Translations under genes and position numbers: made by a program | Origin: Margaritifera margaritifera | Lineage: Eukaryota; Mollusca; Bivalvia; Unionida; Margaritiferidae | Direction of reading: 5' to 3' | Assembly (NCBI GenBank): GCA_029931535.1 | Contig: JAQPZY010001688.1 | Location: 8,903,001 to 8,967,000 of the forward strand | DNA: 64,000 nt | In this document: piece after piece, positions 46,558 to 58,088 of the stretch | Numbering within the stretch: position 1 is the stretch's first letter | Layout: the number at the start of each line of letters is the position of its first letter | The notes under the pieces: generated by a model | Seen by the model: only the letters and a program-made list of their open reading frames with translations | What the model was told of the DNA's origin: nothing | Databases searched by the model: none

Positions 46558-46745
46558 TATCACATGTATGCCACAGTTATGTTGTATATATAGCTGTATG
46601 CCACAGTTATGCTGTATATGAAGTTGTATGCCACAGTTGTGCTGTATAAGTAGCTGTATGCCACAGTTATGCTGTACAAGTAGATGTATGCCAGTTATGC
46701 TGTATTTGAAGCTGTATGCCACAGTTATGCTGTATATGTAGCTAT
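46558..46745 (+). repeat. 30-bp tandem array, six units
   Basis: The unit is TGTATGCCACAGTTATGCTG(TATATGTAGC). Because 30 is divisible by three, the - strand stays open with a ten-residue repeat inside a 150-codon frame that shows no other protein features. Confidence 0.9.
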
Positions 46746-47009
46746 CTACTTCCAAAGGTTTACAAAATAATGCACAAATATTACTGCTGTTATTGACAAG
46801 TACTTTCAGAAGTGTTCCAGTTACTATAAGTACACTGACCATGAACTTATCCTTCCCAAGGGTTTACACAAGGGTTCCATGTGCAAGACCTCTCTGGTAA
46901 ACTATTCTGAAAGAAAATAAAAATGCTTAGCATCATTAATTTTTAAAAATATAAACAAGGCCTTTACTTATGAACATGAATCCCAAGTCAAGCATATTTG
47001 GAGTAGGTG

Positions 47010-48140
47010 TTCATATACAGACTGGTATGGAGAAAAAGGCAACGAGTCACTCAAGCCTGAAAATTAGGTCACAGTGACCTACATTTGGTATGGTTCAGTT
47101 ACTCTCTCTGAGATACATCCACACACCAATTTTCATGATTGTAGGTGAAATAGGGTCCATGATATTGCGGGGATAATGAACATATGGATGATAATGCAAA
47201 AGTCACACAAGCATGAAAATTAGGTTAAACTACCTTATTTTGGTATGGTTGTGTTACTTTCCTTGAGATGCATCCACGGACCTATTTTCATCAGAGTATT
47301 TTAAATAGGGTCCAAGATATTATGGGAAAAGTAAAAAGATAGCTCAAAATACAAATATCACTTAAGTGTGAAAACTTGTTCACAATGACCTACTTATTAT
47401 ATGGCTCAGTTACTTTTGTTGAGATGTATCTAGATGCCAATTTTCAATTGAAATCAGGTACAAGGTATTGAGGGTGGAATGAACACCTAGCTGAAAATAC
47501 AAATAGTCACTAAAGTGTAAAAACTGGGTCACATTGATTAAGTTTGCAGAGATGTGTCCATATACCAAATTTCATGAGTGTAGGTGAAATAGGATCCAAG
47601 ATACTGAGGGTGTAACAAAGAGCTGAAAATACAAAAGACATTTCAAGTAGCAAACTGGAACAGACTGACCTAGTTTATGATATGATTGAGTTACTTTCTT
47701 TGAGACGTATCCTCATATCATTTATCAAGGGTGTAGGTTAAATAGGGAAAAAGATAATATGTGGATAATAAATGAACAGCTGAAAATATAAAAGTCACTC
47801 AAGCATGAAAATAGGGTCTCTGGCCTAGTTTTGCTATTGAGGGGAGTAAAAAATGAACAGCTGAAAACACAAAGTTGTTAAGCATGAAAACTGGGTCACA
47901 ATGATCTAGTTTTGGTATGGTTGAGTCACTTTTGTCAAGATGTATCCATATACCAAATAGGGTCCAATATATTAAGCATGTAACAAACAAAAGCACAAAA
48001 GTCACTTATGTATACAAATTAGGGCAGATTGATCATGATGTGGTTTTGGCATGGCTGAGTAACTTGTACCAGAGATGCATCCATATACAGTACATTTATA
48101 AGTGTAGGTGAGATAGGGTTTAGAGGGCATAATGAACTCA
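47010..48140 (+). repeat. Degenerate 140-160-bp tandem array, about seven units
   Basis: The unit motifs are AAAGTCACTCAAGCATGAAA, ATTAGGTCACAGTGACCTA, TTTGGTATGGTTCAGTTACT, GAGATGCATCCATATACC and GTAGGTGAAATAGGGTCCAA. The ACCTAATTTTGGTATGG-type blocks decay toward the right. It may be the core of a third pearl-like family; ends were not recognised. Confidence 0.75.
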
Positions 48141-50838
48141 CAGATGAACAGAAAATTGCTATATCCCTTTCTAACTTCATTGGCAAGGGGATATTACAGC
48201 ATTTTCATGACAAAATTCCATAAATTACTGCTGTCAACATATAGTGATTCCACCCCCCCCCCCCCAGCGATGATGAAAAGATAGTCTTATAAGAATGGAA
48301 GTCACCGGTGAGGAAGACAAGATTATATAAATGACTTGCCTTGGTACAGAATAGTGGTCTCTCATCAGTGGATTGCCTCTCTTGAGAAGGGCATTATAAG
48401 AGAGAGAGACCATTGAAGTAATATATATGACCTTGTAATAAGTATCTTCAAAAACTGAGTTTCCACATGAAAATGATGACATTTTGCACTCATAACATAA
48501 AGCTGTTTATGGCCTGCACATTGAGCCCACCCACAAGCTTTTGGTAAATTGGTCTTGTATACACATCAAGATGTATCCACATAACAAGTAATATTACTCT
48601 GGCCAACTGTACTTTAAAAACTGACCACATAAAAAGGATTAATATTGGAGGTTGATCTAGGGTGTGAACAGAGGACATACGGAAGTAAGATGGAGATGCA
48701 TATGGATGCCAAAGTGATCCCTATGTTATTTGATTTATAGTATAAAACACAGATTATGTCACTTGGAGTCAATGCACAGCCAGTTCCCAGAATGTATGGC
48801 ATGAGAATTTCTTGTATTAATATCAAATGATCTCTTGGAAAATTAATAATTCTCTGCCTAACTTTCTCTTATCTGAATTTTTTTTAATTATACAGATCTG
48901 AAATTGTACATGTTATGTAGCCAAAACTATCAAGGTGACCCACTTAACTAGACAAAACTCCTGTCTAACTACCAATCTATACATGTGAAAGTGCAATTAA
49001 GTAAACATTTACACCAAGGTGGATGATCAGATCTGGAAGCTGAGAGGTCAATTAACATATTGACATATGTAAGGCAAACTCTAGTATGTGCTGATGGACT
49101 GCTGACCAGTACTATCACTGGTAAAGATATCAAGCATCCCAAGATTTCAGGTACTCTGGTACAATGTTGGACATTCATGTCTAATGTCTGTCATTATATA
49201 TTATAACTTCAACATTTTTCAACCATTTTTCATGAAAATTTTAGTATACATTAAACTATTAACACTAATTCACACAGGGTAATAACATAAAATACTCCGA
49301 TTGTATAAAATGTATTATGCTAATGAGTAGGTGTGGTGATCTCTGGTGATAAGTCAAAAGCAAATCTCATACCAGATTCCTACAATATAAAGCACCAATC
49401 AATATGGGTGTAAATATGTTGTCATAATTTTGCATGGAACTGATCAAAGATTTAAGCAAGAAGATTTTCTTGGTGTTGACTTTTCACTTCTAAACTGGCC
49501 CCCAAAAATTGTAAAATCTTACTGTATAAAAACTCATTGTGCAATTGCAAAATTTAAAAGTCAATTTCAAAGTTTTAGACATATGGCAGAAAAAGAAAGT
49601 AGTACACTTTGAAATGATTCCTGAAGTTTCATTGCTATAACTCTGGGCATAAGAGAGCTATTAAGATTCCAAATTTCCATCCAAGTACAAACTAGTGTTC
49701 CAAAGTTTTTTCATGGATTTCATTTCTGTTCTGAACTACAAATTTAAAGACCCAATGAAAAATTAGCCACCTATGATAAATAAGCCCCCACCACCACCAA
49801 AAGTTTCTAACTGTGTTTCATTCCTAGAGATCAGCAAAGCTATTTGATAAATCAGCATCATTTCTGTAATCTGGTAATAAAATGTTAGCTTTTACATATG
49901 TTTGTTTTATTTTAACACTTTAAAAAAGAACAATAAAACATTTAATTTTGTTTCCATGCACAAATATCTATACAGTATCCAAAAGCTGTAATTTCACTGT
50001 CTTAAATCAATATGTTGTGACATAAGTGAGGATAGAGAGAAACGAGAAAATGCATAAGGTATTCAAACACTAGTATTAGTGAAAATGAAAGGAAGAATAA
50101 GAAATGATATTAGTATATGAAAATTACATTTAATACTTATTCAAATCGATTCTTTATACAAGTGAAACTGTTGTTGAAAAATTTAAATCCTCCTGAAAGG
50201 ATGTCTCATTTTATCCATGCATGCTTAATACCAATGAACAACATTACTGTAAAATACTAAAACTATTGCTTGAAGCACAATTACTAATGAAACACTAGGT
50301 ATATACACTAATTACTGTAGAGCACTGAAGCTCACACTTCACTGATTTTCAGACAAAACTACTGAATCAACATTGTCAACTAAGTCTACTGGTACACACA
50401 AATGTTTGTCGGGTAAATAATCCTGAAATTGTCGAATTACGTAAGTCCTGCATTCTCAAAGCAACATATAATTGGGTCCGATCTTTCACAGTTTTGTATG
50501 AGCCACAATTATCCATTCAGCATGAATTGGCTTGATTGATGCAGTTTTAAGCAAGGTCAAGTGGTTGAAATTGTGGTGGTACATCAGGCAAACTCAAACA
50601 AAGGAGTGATTCCATTGTTTTCAATTTAGTTATCATCTTTGCACTTTGATGGTCTTGGAACACATCAAATGTTGACACTGCTTACTTAGTGCATTGAGCA
50701 AGGGGAAGCTGGTCGTATGTTTGTTTCACATATGGAATGGTAATGATCCAAACAAACAGGGATCTAAGTTGGATTTTACCACTCTTAAGCCACTGTGTTA
50801 ATGCCATGGTCATCAGAAAGTAATTGATGGTGCATGTT
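48141..50838. other. Intergenic, nothing recognised
   Basis: AT-rich DNA with a 15-base C run at about 48252-48266 and no arrays, terminal repeats or coding signals that I could support. Confidence 0.5.
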
Positions 50839-51086
50839 GTTTTTTTTTATAGGTTTAATGCCATTTTTCAGCACATGATTGGCTATACATGACGGCCAGT
50901 ATATTTGGTGGAAGAAGAACCCAGGAAAACCTTGGAAGAAACACTGACCCACGAGAAGATACTGGCAAGCTTTCTCACATACCAACATTGGCCAAGTCAG
51001 GACTCGAACCAATGTGGACAGAGGTGAGATGTGTCAGCGATCTGTAAAGGCGTGTGCCTTCGACCACTTGGCCACCTGGGGCCCCC
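50839..51086 (-). mobile_element. tRNA-derived SINE, second family, fuller copy
   Basis: On the - strand the A box is TGGCCAAGTGGTCGAAGG and the B box GGTTCGAGTCC, a Leu/Ser-type tRNA head with the long spacing expected of a variable arm. The body holds AAGCTTGCCAGTATCTTCTC and the tail is A-rich. Confidence 0.8.
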
Positions 51087-52372
51087 AATTGATGGTGCAA
51101 CTTTATGAACAGTGTCTTACGGAAGAGATCATACACATGTACTTTAATAACCTATTGGCTAAGTGTTGTTGGCTGCATTGGCTCCCTTTGATGTTGAGTG
51201 TAAGTGATTTATCTTGACAGGTGTTTGATTTGTGCTCATACAGGTGGTAGTATTGTTGTAACCATTGAAGCAACTGCCGTTTGTTGTCAGCATAGTTTTG
51301 ATCTTTTGTATTCTTTATTTGGGGTATTTGTAGAGGTTAATCCACGAAATGAAATACCTACAAATATGCAAACTTTGACAGGCAAAACCTCAAATTTAAG
51401 TACCCACAAAAATGTCTTCTTTTACAAAACCACAAACATCGAGACCCATGAAAATAAATGCTGAATTGGTTATGCATGTGTATGTGTGTGTTCGTGAAAT
51501 AATGAAATTATAAAAACTTCCAAAGAAATAAGAGAATCCTTCCAAATCAGAAAGTGTAGTAAGCTATTTTCTCCTTTCTCTGAGAATACCTGCCTTATCA
51601 CATTATTATGAGGAAAATAAAATCAGCTACTTCTTCAATCCAACCCTCCTGGAATATTAAAATTTTCTTTCTCACCTATATACAAAAATATAGATAACGG
51701 GAAGAAACTTTTACCCATTACCTCCCCTTACCACCACTAGGTGGCTACCCATCAACCAGACGTTTACAAGTTGAAGCTGAGTGATACATCAATGATGATG
51801 CTTGCATTTGCAGTGAGATGTGGGAGGCTTTAATATTAATGTGTTCGGGTCTGTATTCTCAGAGAAACATAATTTACTAAAATATTTACTTTCTCTATTG
51901 ACTTCATTCCCTGATCACATTAATGTTAGGAGATAAAGAAATAAGAGGAGGAAAGGCACCCTTCAAAAAAGTATGGTTTGATTCTATATAAGAAGGATAA
52001 ACTGCTCTCCTAACATGTGGACAGCACAACCAATGGTCACATAACAGGTTATGACCATACACAGATAAGAAGACAGAAAAATCCAGGCAAATCCAGAAAA
52101 AGTGCTAAACCCATGCCTGCAAGCAGGTTGTGTTGCCATTGAATGGGTTTAGTTGTCATATGAGCCTCAGCCAATTTACCCACCAGATTGATTTCTCATC
52201 TCTGCGATGTTAGATCTTGTAGACAAAATTTGAGAAGATTGACTGTTCATGACAGTCAACAGCTTCTATTATGTCTCGGGTTGAAATGTTGTGTTTAAAT
52301 GCGAGGCTCGCAAAGAGCACTCTAATCTCAAGAGCCGAAATCTTCATGAGGAGCATTGAGTCTTTTGAGATC

Positions 52373-52712
52373 TCAGCGTACACTGAGCATACTACCGATT
52401 TCAGCCATGATGCTAGGGTTATATCCTCTAAATCTCATCAGTAGCCACTGTGAAGCATAACTCTGTCCTCTCCATGGTGGAGACAGAGTATGCCAATTGA
52501 TCAAGGTTGTCCCCATGTTCATTGTTGGGTTGTCCTTGTCAGGTGTTGCTTCCATGTTGACATAGATCATACCCAGTGGCATGGACAAGGCAGTGCCATT
52601 GTCCCTGTGCATGGCATGGTATCTACCCATCAGATATGCCATAAACAGACCTTCCGGTTGAACTAGAAGCTGGGCAAGCAGCACAGCTTATCTTGCTGGT
52701 ATGGCTGGCTGT
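52373..52712 (-). pseudogene. Decayed transposon coding fragment, left inverted piece
   Basis: A 103-codon open frame (52684-52373) continues past stops and shifts into further coding-like stretches down to about 52140. I do not recognise the protein. Its upstream 65 bases (52650-52712) recur in opposite orientation at 56107-56172, so it is one end of the same degraded element that lies to the right of the hAT insertion. It is directly abutted at 52713 by the 3' end of a pearl-like element. A tyrosine-recombinase (DIRS-like) retroelement is possible but not shown. Confidence 0.4.
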
Positions 52713-52775
52713 TGAATTCCTGGAAATTCTTTTTGCCCAGTAGAGCATCAGTCCCTTTGAGAGACTCTTGTTTTT
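52713..52775 (+). mobile_element. Isolated 3' end of the pearl-like family
   Basis: TTGAATTCCTGGAAATTC, GCCCAGTAGAGC and AGTCCCTTTGAGAGACT, followed by CTTG, match the 3' ends at 30817-30854 and 60232-60290. It joins directly to the inverted retroelement-like piece ending at 52712. Confidence 0.65.
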
Positions 52776-52979
52776 GATCAGTATTTGTGTGGATTTTTTG
52801 CAGTTTGTGGACTTTATGACCTTTTGCTTCAACACAGTATTGGTGGAGCTCATTACTGGTTGTTTTATTTGCACATTGCCTTTACTTTATGGTTGTTTAG
52901 TAATGAGTGTTATTATTGTTAAATGCGAACACTTACAGGTTATTTTTCATTGTTTTTGTCATTTTTGTTGTTTCAGTTA

Positions 52980-53320
52980 AAACCCAATGACGAAATGATC
53001 GAAGTGCAAGAGAATTAAAGTCAGTGAGGATACACATGATATGTGCCTCCCCTGCACTAAGTGTTCATCTACTTAACTGTGTAGTGTCTGTGAAAAGTGG
53101 TCAGAGGGTGTGTGCTCCTTAGTTCTGCACACGATTTTAAAGATTAAAGAGATATGGGTGAAGTTGAAATCAATGGAAAGTGACATCTTTAGCCTTAATC
53201 AGAATATGTCATCAGTAGCAAGTGTAGTGGGAGATGTAGTGTTGGCTCCCCCTTCCCACTTTGAAGATGATGCATACAATGCCTGTTGTGAATGCTATAT
53301 CTGGCCAGCATGAATTGGAG
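52980..53320 (+). pseudogene. Cys-rich remnant interrupted by the hAT insertion
   Basis: A reading frame with one internal stop runs from about 53020 to 53313. It encodes a cysteine cluster, DMCLPCTKC then CSVCEKWSEG, followed by a Ser/Asn-rich tail. The CxxCxxC...CxxCxxW pattern resembles the zinc-binding stretch of gag-like proteins in some YR retrotransposons. The hAT element begins one base after this stretch, and coding-like sequence resumes after 55583. The frame was therefore split by the transposon, although it may already have been decayed. Confidence 0.4.
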
Positions 53321-55575
53321 CAGGGGTGGGCAACTTCTCCAGTCAGCGGGGCCGAATATGATAAAATGAAGTCCTTGGCGGGCCGGATTGCTGAATCGAC
53401 ACCTTAATCGCGTATTTATCTACCTATGCAAGGAATAAATCGTATTTAATATAAACTTTAAACTTGTAAACTATAAGTTTATAGCATAGAGACCAAAAAC
53501 AGTATTTAATTTAACGTAATGTACTTTAATAGCTGCTGAAGTCAATGAGACATCTGTGGTCGATCAAAGTTTTCAACAAGTTGTTTGAACTCTGGCTGCA
53601 TGTCGGACGTAGAAATTCTAAGTAAAAACTGCACGTGAACATCAGTTAGATTGGAACGCAGCTTTGTCTTGTTAATGTTCATGGTCGAAAATGTTTGCTC
53701 GCAAATGTATGTAGACCCGAACAGAACAAGTAGTTTCATGGCCATCTTTCTCAGGTTGGCAAACTTGGACTCATCCAATGACGCATAAAATTTGTCAATG
53801 CTTTCAGATTGGAATTTCGATTTCAGGGTAGAGTCACACTGCAGATCAATCAATTCTAGCTGTAGAGCATCCGGCACCTTTTCAAAGTCAGTTGTAAACG
53901 GTGATGACAAGATATCAAACTCAGCAGCAAGTTTCTGGAAGTCCGCAAAACGACGAGCAAATTCATTGTCTAGTGCAGATATCATATTGGTGTATTTCTC
54001 AGTTGACATCATCTGGGGTGCCATAGTTTCGAGTGTTGGAAAGTGTGCTGTGGTATTCTGACTGAGCTGGCGAGAAAAAAGTTTAAGTTCACCCTAAATG
54101 CCATCACTGGTGAGTACATTTGGTGAGCAAAAGTGCCCTTCCCTTGAAGTCTGGTGTTCAAATCATTCATATGTTCAAAGAGATCAACTGCAAACGCCAG
54201 ATCTGACAGCCATTCGGATTTTCTGAGTTGAGGATATTCTGTATCTTTCCCTTTCATCTCCAAAAACAGTAAGATTTCCGTTTTCAGGCCCCAGACACGT
54301 CTCAGAACTTTCCCCAAACTCAACCAGCGTACAGCGGTATGATACAAAACATCACTGTGATCCGAGCCGCAATCTTCCAGAAGTGTGATAAACTGTCTGT
54401 GATTTAGACCTCTCGCCCTGATAAAATTAACAATTTGCACAACTGGATCCACAACATGTTTCATGTCAAGCACACTTTTACATAGCACTTCCTGGTGTAT
54501 TATGCAATGTAGAAATATCAGCTCCTTGGTGCAATCGACCTCTGCAACACGGTCACCCAGTCTCTTCAGTAGACCAACTTTCTTTCCTGTCAAAGATGGA
54601 CAACCATCCGTAGTAACACTGGCCATTTTCTGCCATGGTAATTGCATTGTATGCATGGCATTTTCCACACATTCAAAAATATCTTCCCCGGTAGTAGTGT
54701 CTTTCATTGATTCCATTGACAGCAATTCTTCTGTGATTTCAAAGTTTTCTGAAATGCCTCGTACAAAGATGAGCAACTGTGCATTGTCATCGATGTCAGT
54801 GCTTTCATCCAATGCCAAGGAAAACAGCTGAAATGAAGGTACACACCTTTTCAGTTGTGATATCAGGTCTTCACCAATTGCTTCAATGCGGCGAGCCACA
54901 GTTCTTCTCGATAAGCTGACTTCTTCAAACTTCTTTCTTTGTTCTGGACAGACTTGATCAGCTACATCGAGCATGCACTTTTTGACAAATTCACCATCAC
55001 AGAATGATTTGCTGTGCTTAGCAATGTTGTATGCGACCACAAAGCTAGCATGAGTAGCAGCTTTCTGGGCTACTTTGGCTTTTCCGAATACATTCTGCTG
55101 CTTTACAAGTTTTCTGTTCAGTTCTGTTGCTCTTGTTAACCGTTCCACTGCTGATAAAGTACTGCCATAGCCTGCATTTTTCGTCGCATAATGGCGGCTA
55201 ATGTTGTACTCTTTAAACACGGCAACACTTTCACTGCACAGCAAACATATTGCTTTCTTGCCCACTTCTGTGAAAAAGTACTTAGGCATCCAATCTTTGT
55301 TAAATGCGCGACACTCGCTGTCAACTTTACGTTTCTTGGCGAAATCCATGGTAAAAATTTTATTGTAAATTCTAAATCTAATTCTAACTGAAAACAAAGA
55401 ATCAAAGAATAACTAACAGTCACTATTATTCGACGTAGTAAGCAAGTAGTGGGAGATTGCCGCAGAATGTGGCCGCGGGCCACATTATCATGTACGACCG
55501 GAAACAGTCTGCGGACCAGTCAAAATCCTGTCGCGGGCCGGGTCTGGCCTGCGGGCCGTATGTTGCCCGTCCCTG
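53321..55575 (-). mobile_element. hAT DNA transposon, near full length
   Basis: The element is 2255 bp. Its ends are CAGGGGTGGGCAAC at 53321-53334 and, reversed, CAGGGACGGGCAAC at 55575-55562 (12 of 14 matching). It is flanked by an 8-bp target duplication with one mismatch: AATTGGAG at 53313-53320 and CATTGGAG at 55576-55583. Eight-bp duplications and CAGGG ends are the hallmark of hAT elements. The single intron-less transposase frame on the - strand fills most of the interior. GC content is visibly higher than in the surroundings. The 12/14 end match and 7/8 duplication suggest a fairly young insertion, but the transposase is broken. Confidence 0.93.
53542..55349 (-). pseudogene. hAT transposase, GTF2IRD2/ZBED-like, one frameshift
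   Basis: The frame starts at ATG 55349 (MDFAKKRKVD). A first part of about 430 codons shifts to a second frame ending at 53542, about 600 residues in all, the normal length for this group. A BED-like zinc finger has Cys35 and Cys38 (CLLC) and His53, but the usual last His reads Asn (HYATKN). The RNase-H-like core shows LALDESTDI (Asp181), VTTDGCPSLTG (Asp248), the HCIIHQ motif (Cys282, His285) and VRWLSLG (341). The C-terminal hAT dimerisation region (KLLVLFGSTYICEQTFSTMN) is intact. The frame change is at the A run 54075-54080 (T run in the coding sense), with a length off by one. Vertebrate GTF2IRD2 carries a domesticated copy of the same transposase type; this copy has its own ends, so it is a transposon. 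Confidence 0.92.
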
Positions 55576-55583
55576 CATTGGAG

Positions 55584-56175
55584 GAACAGTGTGCCAATGG
55601 AGATTACAATGCCAACACTCCCTTTCCACATGCTGCTTGAGTTGCAAATGCAGAGACTTATGCAGGAAATAATGATATAGTTGCTGGCCTCATGGAAAAA
55701 TTGTTCTCTCCATTTGTTGCACATCTCCAATAGTGGCTTGGGGTTGACATGAGAATGTTCTCCCATTCTGTGGCGGCCCACCACATATTCACACATGGCC
55801 TTTGGACCTATAAGTCTGGCTGCATGGGGTATAATACTGACCTCGATGATCTGTACTTCCAGTTTTCCATGCTATATACTGCCGCTCTTGCTTTCAAACA
55901 GTCAGTCCAACATCCCAGCTGGCCTTGATTGGCAACCAGAGGTCCGTTGAATCACTAAGCCATGCTTCAAACAGGCTGGCTGTTTGTTGTATGCAGAGTC
56001 TTATTGAGATTCATCAAATCGGTCTGTCCATTTCATCACCCACTCTGTCCAGCTGACCGCTTAAGTGACAGTCCATCTGCCCATCCAGCACACTTTCTGG
56101 CTGCCCTAACAGGCAACCATACCAGCAAGACAAGCTGTGCTGCCTGCCCAGCAACTAGTTCAACCAGAAGTCTGA
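55584..56175 (+). pseudogene. Right part of the element split by the hAT insertion
   Basis: This stretch continues the older element after the target duplication. It has several overlapping short frames and no long one. It ends in the 65-bp segment (56107-56172) that is the inverted match of 52650-52712; translated, both give a similar Cys/Ala/Ser-rich string (SCAACPA). I can assign no function. Confidence 0.35.
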
Positions 56176-56284
56176 ACTAAACCAATTACTGATGGATGCA
56201 TCACAAAGGGTCCCACTCACTACATTTTACTTGGCAGGGCTTAAACATAGGAACTAGTACTGGGAAGCCAAAGTTCTGAGATTT

Positions 56285-57080
56285 TGGGGCAAAGGGCCAT
56301 AACTCTTCTAAATTATGACATAGAGTGATGGAAATCCAACTCATTCAAGGTCTCATCAACATAAAGGTGTGTAATAAATTTGACTGAGATCCAACAATCC
56401 TTAGTAAAGTAATACTGCCAAAACCAAAGTCGGAATGACAAACAATCAGTGGTCATATTTCCTGTAAATGACATGAAATGGTTGCAATCAAACTCAATCA
56501 AGGTCTCAACAATATAAAGTCACATGTCAAATTTGTAAAACAATGCTGCAGATACCAAAGAAAGGAGGATGGACAATCAAGGGAAATAACTCATGAAATT
56601 AATGTGAAATGCTGGAATTCAAACTTATTCAAGGTCTCATCAATAAAAAGCTGTGTCACATTTGGTTGAAATCCAAAATAAGTTGCGAAAGTAATACTGC
56701 AGAATTCTGCAGTCATGAGGTCAAACAATAAGGGGGCATAACTCCAGTAAATGATGTCATGGAATGCTGGAATTTGAAGTCACTCAAGCTGTCATCAATA
56801 TAAAGTTGCAAGCAACATTTTCTTCCGAACCAACAAATCTTTCTAAGTTATGCTGCTGAAACCAAAGACATGAGGACCATTAATCAGGGGGCATAACTAT
56901 CATAAATGATATCATGGAATGCTGGAAATTGAACTCTTTCAAGGTCTCATCAATATAAAGCTGCCTGCCAAATTTGCTTAAAAACCAATGATTCCCAGTA
57001 AAGGTATCTCCCAGAAACCAAAATTGTTGACAGACAGAGGAATGGATGGACAGACAGTCAGATCGATGGACAACAGATTA
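56285..57080 (+). repeat. About 160-190-bp tandem array, five units
   Basis: The unit motifs are GGGGCATAACTCCAGTAAAT, GATGTCATGGAATGCTGGAA, AAGGTCTCATCAATATAAAG and CTGCAGATACCAAAG. It ends with GGACAGACAGTCAGATCGAT and ATTACTATAGGGCTCTGCC, which leads into the 54-bp array. Confidence 0.8.
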
Positions 57081-57099
57081 CTATAGGGCTCTGCCAACT

Positions 57100-57372
57100 T
57101 CATCAAGTGGGGCCTAACTAGAAGGACATCTGTAGAAGCAAGTCCACCGACTTCATCAATTGGGGCCATAACTAGATGGACATCTGTAGAAGCAAGTCCA
57201 CCAACTTCATCAAGTGGGGCCCTATCAAGAATGAAATCTGTAGAAGCAAGTTCACCAACTTTGTCAAGTGGGGCCATAATAAGAAGGACATCTATAGAGG
57301 GAAATTCAACAAATTCATCAAGTTGGGCCCTAATTAGAAGGACATCTTTAGAGGCAAATCCAGTCTGTTTGA
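57100..57372 (+). repeat. 54-bp tandem array, five units
   Basis: AGAAGGACATCTGTAGAAGC, AAGTCCACCAACTTCATCAA, GTGGGGCCATAACT occurs five times. It keeps the - strand open with an 18-residue repeat. It joins directly to the previous array and is probably the 3' part of the same composite element. Confidence 0.9.
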
Positions 57373-57783
57373 TCACATTTTACAACCTGCTAAGAAATAA
57401 GAAGATGCTACATCGTGTAGGTTACTGATTTTTTTGTGAGAAAACTTACTGCTCGACTGATAGCATACTCATTATAAATTTTATTCAGTCATTATGGCAA
57501 TACTACAGCAGTTATTGACAAACTGATCCAAAATCTAACAACATTTCCTTGTATCTAAATTAATGTAACAACTTTCCCTTGATCTCATCTGACTGTTATC
57601 AAGTTATTCTGCTAACATAAACACTAAAGACACAGCCCAGTTCAGTATCTTGTCTCTTCCACAGAAATTATTATTCAAAGTGAAACTTTACCTATGTAAT
57701 TTTTTAATAACCAGAAATGTATTCATAGAACACAATGTCTGAAAACTGAGCTAAACACACATCAAATCAAGTTGTGACAGATA

Positions 57784-57997
57784 CAGTAAATACTCGGTTA
57801 TAAGTCAAGTCCAACTACAAATAACATAGACCCAGATCCACCATTGCATAATGAGATGGAAGATCAGGCTCTATGTTGTTTGTTCTACTGATTACAAATA
57901 ACAAACTGCATAGACCCAGATCTGTTGGCACATTATGCAATGGTAGATCCCCCATCTGTGCAGTTTGCAGTTGGACTTAACTTATGAGTATATACGG
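57784..57997. mobile_element. Palindromic TA-type MITE
   Basis: A 214-bp element is flanked by TA (57782-57783, 57998-57999). The left end CAGTAAATACTCGGTTATAAG pairs imperfectly with the reversed right end CCGTATATACTCATAAG, and both continue into AAGTCCAACT. The interior repeats ATAGACCCAGATC and CATTATGCAATG in both orientations. The TA target suggests Tc1/mariner-type mobilisation. Confidence 0.75.
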
Positions 57998-58088
57998 TAG
58001 ACAGACATACAGATGGACATGGGCAAAATTAAATGCACTACTGTCATGGCATACAAATGATTCTTTAGCTATAAAACACCAAATTTAC

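Noticed and set aside
46390..46842. 150-codon - strand open frame
   Set aside because: Its middle is a 30-bp tandem array whose length keeps the frame open. The rest lacks domain features and splice signals.
54463..54831. 122-codon + strand frame and other + frames across 53792-55640
   Set aside because: They are antisense shadows of the hAT transposase.
56190..56260. Possible last AKR exon on the - strand ending in WDPL and a stop
   Set aside because: WDP is common at AKR C-termini, but no AG acceptor gives the required phase 0 and the preceding residues do not resemble the family.
56978..57376. 132-codon - strand frame with an 18-residue repeat
   Set aside because: The frame is generated by the 54-bp minisatellite; it is not a protein-coding repeat.
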